Assembly: GCA_035633255.1 (NCBI GenBank)
Contig: DASQFD010000120.1
Coordinates: 1 to 21,887, forward strand
Origin: DASQFD01 sp035633255
GTDB lineage: Bacteria > Actinomycetota > Actinomycetes > Actinomycetales > Dermatophilaceae
Direction of reading: 5' to 3'
DNA: 21,887 bases
A model generated the notes under the pieces. That model made no database searches and had not been told where the DNA came from. It saw only the letters and a program-made list of their open reading frames with translations. Below, one piece after another: positions 6,301 through 12,019 of the stretch (the stretch's first letter is position 1; each line of letters opens with the position of its first letter). A program made the translations under genes and the position numbers.

Positions 6301-8904
6301 GCGGCGGAGATGCTGGCCGGGTGCGACTTCGGGCGGCCGCTGCACCGCCTGGACCTCACCATCACCTCGCTGGAGGGTGGCGGGCCGGAGCGTGACCGCA
6401 CCCAGCACGTGACCTTCCGGTCCGGGGCGGGCGGCGCCTTCGTCGAGGACCTGATCTACCGCAACCTGCACCCGATGCTGGCCAAGCGCCTGGAGATGTG
6501 GCGCTTCTCCAACTTCGAGCTCACCCGGCTGCCCTCCCCGGAGGACGTCTACCTCTTCGACGGGGTCGCCAAGGACAACCCGAAGGACCACCGGCTGTTC
6601 GCGCTGGTCGAGGTCCGCGACCTCACGGCGGTCGCCGACCCGGACACCGGACGGCTGACCTACCCCCGCCTGGGGAGGAGCGGCCTGGCGGCGCTGGCCG
6701 CGATGCGCAGCGCCATGGCGGGCTACCCGGTGCGGGAGCGCCCGGCGGCCAACCGGCTCGTCGTGTGGGTCCGTCCGACGTGGAACGTCCCCCGTGAGGA
6801 GTGGCAGGAGCTCGCGCAGACGTACGAGGGCCTGGCTCGCGGTGTCGGCCTGGAGAAGGTGGTGCTCCACGTCACCGTCCCCGACATCGACCCCGACACC
6901 GACCCCGACATCGACACCGGCACCGGCACCGACACCGGCCGGCCGCCGCTGCAGAACCGGGTCGTCGTCCTGGAGGGGCTGGGCGCCGGCGGGCCGACGA
7001 TCCGCATGCAGGAGCCCGGGCCGAACCCGGTGCGGGCCCTGACACCCTACGCGCAGAAGGTGCTCACCGCCGCGCGGTTCGGCAGCCCCTACCCGTACGA
7101 GATCGTCCGGATGCTCACGCCGGCGGAGGGGGACGCCTCCCCCTTCCCGCCCGGGAGCTTCCAGGAGCTCGACCTCGGCCCGGGCGACGAGCTCGTGCCG
7201 GTGGACCGCGAGCCGGGGGGCAACACGGCCCACTTGGTCGTGGGGCTGCTCACCAACCGCACGGCGGTCAACCCCGAGGGCATGACCCGCGTGGCCCTGC
7301 TCTCCGACCCCACGCAGGGGCTGGGCAACCTCGCCGAACCGGAGTGCCGCAGGATCAACGCCGCCTTGGCACTCGGGCTCGCGCGCGGCATACCGGTGGA
7401 GTGGTATGCCGTCTCGTCCGGTGCCCTCATCGCCATGGACTCCGGCACGGAGAACATGGACTACATCGCGCTCACGTTGCGCCGGCTGATCGAGTACACG
7501 CAGGCGGGCGGGGAGATCAACCTGGTCATCACGGGCATCACGGTCGGCGGGCAGCCCTACTGGAACGCCGAGGCGACGATGCTCCTGCACACCAAGGGCA
7601 TCCTCATCATGACGCCGTCCAGCGCCATGGTCCTCACCGGCAAGCAGGCCCTCGACTTCTCCGGGGCGGTCTCCGCGGACGACAACCAGGGCATCGGCGG
7701 CTACGACCGGATCATGGGGCCCAACGGGCAGGCGCAGTATTGGGCGCCGAGCTTCCCCGACGCCTGCAAACTGCTCCTGCGGCACTACGACGTCTCGTAC
7801 ATCATGCCCGGCGAGCGCTTCCCGCGTCGCCGGCCGACGACCGACCCCGTGGATCGAGACGTGCGCACGGCCCCGCACGCCACGCTTCCGGACTCCGGCT
7901 TCCGGACGGTCGGCGACGTCTTCGACCCGGCCAAGAACCCCGAGCGCAAGCAGCCGTTCGACATGCGCTCGGTCATGCGCGCCGTCGCCGACGCCGACTT
8001 CGAGCCGTTCGAGCGCTGGCGCGACTGGGTCGACGCGGACACCGGCATCATCTGGGACGCGACGGTCGGTGGCATCCCGGTGTGCATGATCGGCATCGAG
8101 TCCCACCCGGTGCGGCGCCGCGGGCTGGTGCCGTCCTTCGGGCCGCCCAAGTGGACGTCGGGCACGTTGTTCCCGCAGTCCTCGCGGAAGATCGCCCGGG
8201 CGGTCAACGCGGCCAGCGCCAACCGGCCGCTCGTGGTGCTCGCCAACCTCTCCGGCTTCGACGGCTCGCCGGAGTCGATGCGCAACTGGCAGCTGGAGTA
8301 CGGCGCGGAGATCGGGCGCGCGGTGACGAACTTCCGCGGGCCGATCGTCTTCGTCGTCGTCTCCCGCTACCACGGCGGGGCCTTCGTCGTCTTCTCCAAG
8401 GCGCTCAACGCCGCCATGGAGATCGCCGCGGTCGAGGGCTCGTTCGCCTCGGTCATCGGCGGGGCGCCCGCGGCGGCCACGGTCTTCGCCCGTGAGGTCA
8501 AGCGCCGCGTGGAGAAGGACTCGCGCGTCGTGGCGGCCCGGGCCGAGGCCGCCAGTGCCGGTGGCCCGGAGGCCGCCGACCTGCGGGCCCGGGCCGCACG
8601 GGTGGTCGAGGAGGTGCGCTCGGAGAAGCTGCACGAGGTGGCCGACGAGTTCGACTCCATCCACACCATCGAGCGGGCGCTGCGGGTCGGCTCGGTGGAC
8701 CGGATCATCCCCGGGTCCACCCTGCGGCCCTACGTCGTCGACGCCCTCGAGCGCGGCATGGCCCGCTTCGTCGAGACGGAACCCGAACGCCCCGAGCGGG
8801 TGCCCTCGTCGGGGGTGTGGCGCGCGACCGGCGGCGCCCCCGGCGGGGACGGGGACGGTGCGGGGCACCACACCCCGGCCGGGGCCCTCACCGAGGCGGA
8901 GTGA
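3364..8904 (+). CDS. Eukaryotic-ACC-like fused biotin-dependent carboxylase (degenerate BC-BT-BCCP-AC-CT)
   Basis: GTG at 3364 overlaps the PKS stop (GTGA) and has GAGG about 8 bases upstream; the longer upstream open frame lies inside the PKS gene and is rejected. The 1846-residue protein follows the domain order of eukaryotic acetyl-CoA carboxylase: BC-like region (about 1-375, beginning VVDRGE for the usual ANRGE), BT domain (385-515), biotinyl domain with ESMKM and target Lys550, a central AC-like region (about 625-1190; YRNLHPMLAKRLEMWRFSNF matches the eukaryotic central-domain motif), and the two CT halves (about 1197-1770; SSGALIAM, GGYDRIMGPNG, LVVLANLSGFDGS). CT would move CO2 from carboxybiotin to an acyl-CoA, presumably malonyl-CoA supply for the PKS. 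The BC region lacks the Gly-rich ATP loop and lid, and Glu/Asn/Arg catalytic positions read VWGVDTDGRATH (227-238). It probably needs a BC in trans, or does another CT reaction. The domain assignment rests on remembered motifs, not alignment. Confidence 0.87.
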   Translation: MTAVRRLAVVDRGEPAVRVLATAARLTDPASGEPLRTIAVSTVPRARAWWAREAGETLVLDAPEDGVVPVPDLLDALHGARADAVWLGLVPCQDRAELAEACADAGILVLGPGAAAIRALGTPEGLAEVAAGAGVPVLTTGSAPEAARRLEVDVVRDGQGTVWTLGLREVTVLRDSWAILAELPATGVPEDQAADMEAAARALAERADFRGGAIVHFALATDGSFAVWGVDTDGRATHAGVEERTGAGILELRLRAALGEPLPPAAPRGEGWTVEARLLAHDPDRRYAPTGGRVELLSLPVGTGVRVDAGLRVGDHVDGVLDPVIATVTSWGRDRDQALERLRNALERTSVVLSGGATNRTGIIALLRSLGVAEGPPAPQWYADQIAAGALVPARDPMAVVAAAVEVYEADLALVQRSFRATAERGRPEHPERVGGAIDLGYRGGRYRLRVDRVGPDRYRVHDGVHLDVSVDVLGRYERRMLLGGRTRRMVAVTEDGAIRLEIDGIAHTVTREDGVVVRAPSPALVGGLLVAVGDHVSAGQPVATLESMKMVSTLTAPLDGHVASLAVLPNQQVEGGDALLRIKSTEASRLIPDLPAGSEKGRVDLAALGVADDAAPPPDVFDDLTAYLLGFDLDSAAARALRTAHRSRVQGSGPADRDLLEREDAFLDLFADIGSLYRPRTEAEVAGDPEVADQSSTQEYFLAFLQSLDPARAGLRSSYRRRLERALARYGVDGLGDRVALERATFWMFRSFSRVPDLADIVAEVLGRRLRFASELADGATSADRARLERLVTATQGRQQAVTDAARDVLYHWFDEPVLSRVVTETESEMRTHLTELAADPTGRQRADRIGRLVSCPQPMRSVLLGSWLESRGDAGPGGTAFRQAVLETYLRRFYRMRDLHGLDFDSVDGMDVAHARYELPDLDVHVLSAYLPLEDVPAASRAIAAHLARSAGEREVVVDLVTWRQGPRPDIEHTAADAAEMLAGCDFGRPLHRLDLTITSLEGGGPERDRTQHVTFRSGAGGAFVEDLIYRNLHPMLAKRLEMWRFSNFELTRLPSPEDVYLFDGVAKDNPKDHRLFALVEVRDLTAVADPDTGRLTYPRLGRSGLAALAAMRSAMAGYPVRERPAANRLVVWVRPTWNVPREEWQELAQTYEGLARGVGLEKVVLHVTVPDIDPDTDPDIDTGTGTDTGRPPLQNRVVVLEGLGAGGPTIRMQEPGPNPVRALTPYAQKVLTAARFGSPYPYEIVRMLTPAEGDASPFPPGSFQELDLGPGDELVPVDREPGGNTAHLVVGLLTNRTAVNPEGMTRVALLSDPTQGLGNLAEPECRRINAALALGLARGIPVEWYAVSSGALIAMDSGTENMDYIALTLRRLIEYTQAGGEINLVITGITVGGQPYWNAEATMLLHTKGILIMTPSSAMVLTGKQALDFSGAVSADDNQGIGGYDRIMGPNGQAQYWAPSFPDACKLLLRHYDVSYIMPGERFPRRRPTTDPVDRDVRTAPHATLPDSGFRTVGDVFDPAKNPERKQPFDMRSVMRAVADADFEPFERWRDWVDADTGIIWDATVGGIPVCMIGIESHPVRRRGLVPSFGPPKWTSGTLFPQSSRKIARAVNAASANRPLVVLANLSGFDGSPESMRNWQLEYGAEIGRAVTNFRGPIVFVVVSRYHGGAFVVFSKALNAAMEIAAVEGSFASVIGGAPAAATVFAREVKRRVEKDSRVVAARAEAASAGGPEAADLRARAARVVEEVRSEKLHEVADEFDSIHTIERALRVGSVDRIIPGSTLRPYVVDALERGMARFVETEPERPERVPSSGVWRATGGAPGGDGDGAGHHTPAGALTEAE
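6879..6940 (+). repeat. Asp/Thr/Pro low-complexity run in the central domain of the carboxylase
   Basis: Iterated gacaccgac/gacatcgac triplet-phase units encode an acidic D-x-D-T run between the AC-like region and the CT region. It is probably a flexible surface linker. The repeat stays in frame, so length changes would be tolerated. Confidence 0.7.
7387..7410. repeat. Inverted pair of the dispersed word GGCATACC / GGTATGCC
   Basis: GGCATACC (7387-7394) and its exact reverse complement GGTATGCC (7403-7410) are separated by 8 bases inside the CT region. The first copy forces the rare Ile codon ATA (Gly-Ile-Pro) and the second the rare Tyr codon TAT. These are two of 14 copies of the 7-base core found in the window. 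Confidence 0.75.
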
Positions 8905-8933
8905 GGAGGAGGGCGCTCACTCCGCCTCGGTGA
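8888..8933. terminator. Bidirectional terminator-like hairpin made of both convergent gene ends
   Basis: A perfect 17-base inverted repeat, tcaccgaggcggagtga (8888-8904) against tcactccgcctcggtga (8917-8933), encloses a 12-base spacer; one more G-C pair (8905/8916) lengthens the stem. Each arm contains the last codons and stop of one gene, the carboxylase on + and the PPTase on -, so both proteins end in TEAE. No U-tract follows, as is common in actinobacterial terminators. Confidence 0.8.
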
Positions 8934-9747
8934 CCAGGGGGCCCTCGAGCCACGCGTGACGTGGCTCGAGGGCCGCCAGGTCGCCGGACCCGGGCAGCAC
9001 GACCGGCCGCGGCACCGGCCGGCGCGTCGTCACGGTGAGCAGCCACACGCCGTCGCGCCGCCACCACCCCCCGAAGGTCGCGCCGGGCACCCGCTCGGGG
9101 ACCGGTGCCCACCCGTCGGCGACGCGCGCCTCGAGCGGCGCCCAGCCGGCCTCGAGCGGGCCGTCGTCGACCCGGACGTCGACCCGGCGGGTGTCGGCCA
9201 TCAGCCCCACCCCGAGGACCTTCAGCGCGGACTCCTTCGCCGACCACAGCAGGTTGGCGCCGACGTCGCGGCCGAGCGGCCAGGCGTGGACCCACCGCTG
9301 CTCGGCCGGGGTGAGGAAGTCGGCCACGAAGCCGTCGCTGCGCGGCTCGACGACCTCGACGTCCACCCCGATGCCGCCGCCGAGGTGCACCCCGGTGGGC
9401 GCCAGCACCGCGACGGCGCAGCCGGCCCGGTCGGTGAGCGAGATGTCGACCGCCGCCGGCTCCCCGCCGACGACGACGTGCGGGGCGCCACTGGGCCGGT
9501 TGAGCACCTCGACGGCGGCCAGGTCGGCGTCGGTGGGCACCGAGCCGGTCCCGGCGGGCTGCCACGCGAGCACCGCGCGCTTGCCGACCCAGCGTCGCAG
9601 GCGGTACTCCGAGCGCCGTTTGGTGAAGCGCATCGTCGCCAGCCGGGCCTGCTCGCTCGCGGACATCCAGCCGGTGCCCGGGGGCACGTCCACGTCGGAC
9701 CCGGCCCACCACCGCAGCGGCGGCCCGTTCTCCTCCGAGTGCTCCAC
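8917..9747 (-). CDS. Sfp/AcpT-family 4'-phosphopantetheinyl transferase
   Basis: The 276-residue protein transfers phosphopantetheine from CoA to carrier proteins in the cytoplasm. Family motifs are clear: GVDVE at 127-131 (Mg-binding Asp) and LLWSAKESALK at 166-176 (W-x-x-K-E-x-x-x-K). The usual Ser-His motif that contacts CoA reads ISLTDRAG (102-109), without the His. GTG at 9747 is chosen because GGGAGG sits 8 bases upstream at 9756-9761; longer frames run into the divergent aldolase gene. It converges on the PKS/carboxylase operon and shares a hairpin with it, so the tandem ACPs are the likely substrate, though the house-keeping ACP is possible. Length is normal for the family. Nothing shows its regulation beyond a divergent, roughly 50-base gap to the aldolase. 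Confidence 0.88.
   Translation of the reverse strand: MEHSEENGPPLRWWAGSDVDVPPGTGWMSASEQARLATMRFTKRRSEYRLRRWVGKRAVLAWQPAGTGSVPTDADLAAVEVLNRPSGAPHVVVGGEPAAVDISLTDRAGCAVAVLAPTGVHLGGGIGVDVEVVEPRSDGFVADFLTPAEQRWVHAWPLGRDVGANLLWSAKESALKVLGVGLMADTRRVDVRVDDGPLEAGWAPLEARVADGWAPVPERVPGATFGGWWRRDGVWLLTVTTRRPVPRPVVLPGSGDLAALEPRHAWLEGPLVTEAE
8940..8974. other. Second strong hairpin inside the 3' end of the PPTase gene
   Basis: A 15-base perfect stem (8940-8954 pairing with 8960-8974; core ccctcgagccacg) with the 5-base loop cgtga lies 6 bases beyond the first hairpin. It falls within the last 20 codons of the PPTase gene. In + transcripts it would be the second of two tandem stems after the carboxylase stop. 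Confidence 0.75.
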
Positions 9748-9755
9748 CCGGCGAT

Positions 9756-9761
9756 CCTCCC
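9756..9761 (-). promoter_or_regulatory. Ribosome binding site fixing the PPTase start
   Basis: On the minus strand GGGAGG stands 8 bases before GTG 9747. It decides for this start over upstream ATG/GTG codons in the same frame. Confidence 0.7.
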
Positions 9762-9773
9762 ACCCGGCGCCGC

Positions 9774-9800
9774 GGACGTCCCTCCCTACGATGACGTCCA
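9774..9800 (+). promoter_or_regulatory. Leaderless promoter of the class II aldolase gene
   Basis: TACGAT (9787-9792) fits the actinobacterial -10 pattern TANNNT and lies 7 bases before ATG 9800, so the transcript would begin at or next to the start codon; no Shine-Dalgarno is present. The -10 is flanked by two GACGTCC copies (9775-9781 and 9793-9799; the first is inside palindromic GGACGTCC), a possible operator. No -35 match is visible. Confidence 0.6.
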
Positions 9801-10429
9801 TGACCGCCGTCACGGACCCGCACCTCGTCGCACAGCTCCTCGATGCGGGGCGGGTCGCGGTGGAGCGGGGCCTGGTGCAGGCCTCGGGTGGCAACCTGTC
9901 CGCGCGGCTGCCCGAGGGCGACGCCTTCCTCGTCACCGGCACCGGCACCTGGCTGGACCGCCTGCGGCCCGAGGACCTCGCCGTCGTCGGCCTCGACGGA
10001 GACCACCGGTCCGGTCCGCGACCGTCGGTGGAGTGGCGCCTGCACGCCAGGACGTATGCCGTCCGCCCCGACGTCCGGGCCATCGTCCACCTGCACCCGC
10101 AGCACGCCGTGCTCGTGGACATGCTCGGCCACCGCATCCGGTGCACCACCCTGGACCACGCCTACTATCTCGGCTCGGTGGCCCGCGTGCCGTTCCTGCC
10201 CTCCGGCTCCGAGGAGCTGGCGGACGCCGCGGCCGAGGCCGTCCGCGACCACGACGCCGTGGTGCTGGCCCACCACGGGTGCTCGGCGCTCGGCGACACC
10301 GTCCCGATGGCCCTGCGTCGGGCGCTCAACCTCGAGGAGGCGGCGGCGCTGACCTACCGGCTCGTGCTCGCTGGGGACACCACCACCGACTTCCCCGAGG
10401 ACTTCCGCGACCGCATCGTCCTCGCCTGA
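9800..10429 (+). CDS. Class II aldolase/adducin-family sugar-phosphate enzyme
   Basis: The 209-residue protein belongs to the zinc-dependent class II aldolase/dehydratase family (fuculose- and ribulose-phosphate aldolases, methylthioribulose-1-phosphate dehydratase). Seen: phosphate-loop SGGNLSAR (29-36), the catalytic acid region SVEWRLH (Glu78), zinc ligands HLH (His97, His99) and the HHG pair (158-160). Length is typical. ATG 9800 is chosen from the leaderless promoter; ATG 9791 three codons upstream is the alternative, but it overlaps the -10. The substrate cannot be read from sequence. An mtnA gene 3.4 kb away suggests methylthio- or 5-deoxy-pentulose phosphate, but no kinase or phosphorylase gene is present, so this is only context. 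It is transcribed away from the PPTase and towards the DUF3307-like gene. Confidence 0.85.
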   Translation: MTAVTDPHLVAQLLDAGRVAVERGLVQASGGNLSARLPEGDAFLVTGTGTWLDRLRPEDLAVVGLDGDHRSGPRPSVEWRLHARTYAVRPDVRAIVHLHPQHAVLVDMLGHRIRCTTLDHAYYLGSVARVPFLPSGSEELADAAAEAVRDHDAVVLAHHGCSALGDTVPMALRRALNLEEAAALTYRLVLAGDTTTDFPEDFRDRIVLA

Positions 10430-10467
10430 CGAGCCGGTGGTCGGGGCGGTGGGCCAGAGGCGCGCCT

Positions 10468-10499
10468 GGGGGCCCGCAGGTGTGACCCCCCGGGCCCCC
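10468..10499. terminator. GC-rich terminator hairpin between convergent aldolase and DUF3307-like genes
   Basis: gggggcccg (10468-10476) pairs perfectly with cgggccccc (10491-10499) around a 14-base loop. It lies between the two convergent stop codons, 39 bases after the aldolase. No U-tract follows on either strand. The rest of this 118-base gap shows nothing else. Confidence 0.6.
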
Positions 10500-10547
10500 C
10501 GCCGGGGTGGCCGCCGGAAGTCCCCCGCCGCCGCCACGTCCGCGCGC

Positions 10548-11321
10548 TCAGCGGGTCAGGGCGAGCGAGGCCAGGGCGAGCAGCCAGCTCACGAAGCTGC
10601 CGACCAGGAAGTACTCGGTGACCTCGTCGATCCCCGCCCCGTTCACCGTCGTGTCGGCGTCCCGGCGGGCCTGCAGCTCGGGCCAGCGGATGAGCCCCTT
10701 GGCGGCGACCACGATGCTGGCGGCGGTGAGCTGGCCCGCCAGCCCGAGACCGAGGATGACCAGCCGCTCGAGCGGCCCGAGCAGCCGGCCACCGCGCAGC
10801 CGGTCCGCCGGCTGCTCGCCGACCGGGGCGGCGCCGAGGTCCGCCACGGTCGGCCGCAGCGCCCCCACGCCGACCAGCACCAGCCGCACGGCGACGTTGG
10901 CGGTCGCGAGGTTGACCAGCCCGAGCCCCAGCACGAGGAGCACCCGGTCGAGGGCGTGGCCGCTCACGAGCGGCAGGTCGGCCCAGCCGACCCACCGGCC
11001 GAGCGCCCCGCCCACGCTGCCCGCCCACCCGGACAGCGCGAGCAGCAGCACCGGCCCGGCGGCGAGGGCCCCCAGGGCGGCCAGGTGACCGCGCCCCGTG
11101 CGCAGCGCCCGACCGGACAGCGCCACCCACCCGAGCAGCGGGAGTGTCGAGAGCGCGAGGACGAGCAGGTCGGCGACACCGGTCAGGCCGCTGAGTACCC
11201 CCAGCGCGAGGACGCCGACCGCGCCCACGACGGGCGCCGCCCTTCGGGCCCGCGGGTCGTCGACGGCGCGGAGGAGGTCGGCGAGCCCGACACCGACCAG
11301 CCACACCCCGAGCCAGCTCAC
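10548..11321 (-). CDS. Polytopic membrane protein with DUF3307-like C-terminus
   Basis: The 257-residue, strongly hydrophobic protein has about six predicted membrane segments, with a short charged break around residues 180-200. The C-terminal part (LGPLERLVILGLGLAGQLTA, then AAKGLIRWPEL, and a last helix after GIDEVTEYFLVG) resembles the end of DUF3307 proteins, a family often found beside SatD genes. The usual DUF3307 N-terminus is not obvious, so the family call is moderate. GTG 11321 overlaps the SatD stop by 4 bases (GTGA) and has GGGAGG 6 bases upstream. Start and context show translational coupling to SatD, so the two probably act together at the membrane. Function is unknown. Confidence 0.75.
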   Translation of the reverse strand: MSWLGVWLVGVGLADLLRAVDDPRARRAAPVVGAVGVLALGVLSGLTGVADLLVLALSTLPLLGWVALSGRALRTGRGHLAALGALAAGPVLLLALSGWAGSVGGALGRWVGWADLPLVSGHALDRVLLVLGLGLVNLATANVAVRLVLVGVGALRPTVADLGAAPVGEQPADRLRGGRLLGPLERLVILGLGLAGQLTAASIVVAAKGLIRWPELQARRDADTTVNGAGIDEVTEYFLVGSFVSWLLALASLALTR

Positions 11322-11968
11322 GGCAGCCCTCCCAACCTCTCCCCGGCGTCCAGCACGACCCCGATCCCGTCGACGCGGAACCGCTGGGAGACGGCCGACC
11401 GGCTGATGCCCTCGGACTCCGCCAGCTGCGCCTGGGTCGCCCCTTCGAGCACCGCACCCCGCAGCAGCCGCAGGGACCGCGTCGACATCGATCCAAGCAG
11501 GTGGTCCCGACAGGCCAGGGCCGCGTTGACCGCCTCCTGCCCCGGGTCCGGCTCCGCCGACCGGTATGCCGTGCGCACCAGCCGCAGGGCCGGGCGCCGC
11601 GCCCCCTCCTCGCCCCCCTCCAGCGCCGCACGGGCGGCCCACCACGCGGGACCGTCCTCGATGCCCCGGTCGGCGTCCAGGACCGTGCGGCCGCCCCGCC
11701 CGACGCCGAAGCGGGTGTCCACCCGTGGCAGGAGCGAGAGCCGGACCCGAAGGGCCCCCTCGAGGGCGGCGCCGAGCGTCGGGAAGACGCCCTGGAACTC
11801 GTCACCGACGGTGACCGCCCACGGCTGCACCACGGGGACCGCCGCCGAGGCGGCCCGCAGCACGGACTCGACCCGCCGGTGCAGCGCTGCCCGGTCGGTT
11901 GCGGCCCGGGACCCGACGATGTCCCCGATCACGACACACGGTGAACCGGAGAACTGAACTGTGGACAT
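11318..11968 (-). CDS. SatD-family protein with cyclase-like motifs and C-terminal HTH
   Basis: The 216-residue protein matches the SatD family: VVIGDIVGSR (12-21), AVTVGDEFQGVF (51-62), RFGVGRG (86-92), GPAWWAAR (106-113) and a C-terminal helix-turn-helix (about 177-200, TQAQLAESEGISRSAVSQRF). The first four motifs follow, in order, the pattern of class III nucleotide cyclases (metal Asp in DIVGxT, G-D-x-hydrophobic, xGIxxG, AAR), including both metal-type Asp residues (16 and 56). I infer a cyclase-like fold; activity is not shown. SatD was named from an acid-tolerance locus of Streptococcus mutans, and its role is unsettled. ATG 11968 is set by a leaderless promoter. The stop overlaps the start of the membrane-protein gene. 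The HTH could bind the palindrome in its own promoter. Confidence 0.83.
   Translation of the reverse strand: MSTVQFSGSPCVVIGDIVGSRAATDRAALHRRVESVLRAASAAVPVVQPWAVTVGDEFQGVFPTLGAALEGALRVRLSLLPRVDTRFGVGRGGRTVLDADRGIEDGPAWWAARAALEGGEEGARRPALRLVRTAYRSAEPDPGQEAVNAALACRDHLLGSMSTRSLRLLRGAVLEGATQAQLAESEGISRSAVSQRFRVDGIGVVLDAGERLGGLP
11328..11333 (-). promoter_or_regulatory. Ribosome binding site of the DUF3307-like gene, inside the SatD gene
   Basis: GGGAGG on the minus strand, 6 bases before GTG 11321, supports the coupled start against the longer open frame running back through SatD. Confidence 0.7.
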
Positions 11969-11999
11969 GTGAAGATCATAGCTACACCTCGGTCGAGGT
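11969..11999 (-). promoter_or_regulatory. Leaderless satD promoter with overlapping palindromic operator
   Basis: Read on the minus strand, TATGAT (complement at 11975-11980) lies 6 bases before ATG 11968, so the mRNA should start at the start codon. Just upstream is the palindrome ACCTCGGTCGAGGT (11986-11999; 6-base arms, 2-base centre), placed in the spacer/-35 zone where a bound regulator would block polymerase. The SatD HTH is a natural candidate. Confidence 0.65.
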
Positions 12000-12019
12000 A
12001 CGCCATCGGCTTGACGGGG

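Noticed and set aside
4927..8871. A 1314-codon open frame on the minus strand
   Set aside because: It mirrors the carboxylase gene; the + frame has clear domains, while the antisense product is low-complexity and matches nothing. High third-position GC keeps antisense frames open.
8917..8974. Insertion-sequence terminal inverted repeat or attachment site
   Set aside because: The inverted repeats are short-looped hairpins within gene ends, with no transposase or integrase nearby and no target duplication.
9748..10149. N-terminal extension of the PPTase frame beyond 9747
   Set aside because: It would run antisense through the aldolase gene; GGGAGG before GTG 9747 gives a better start.
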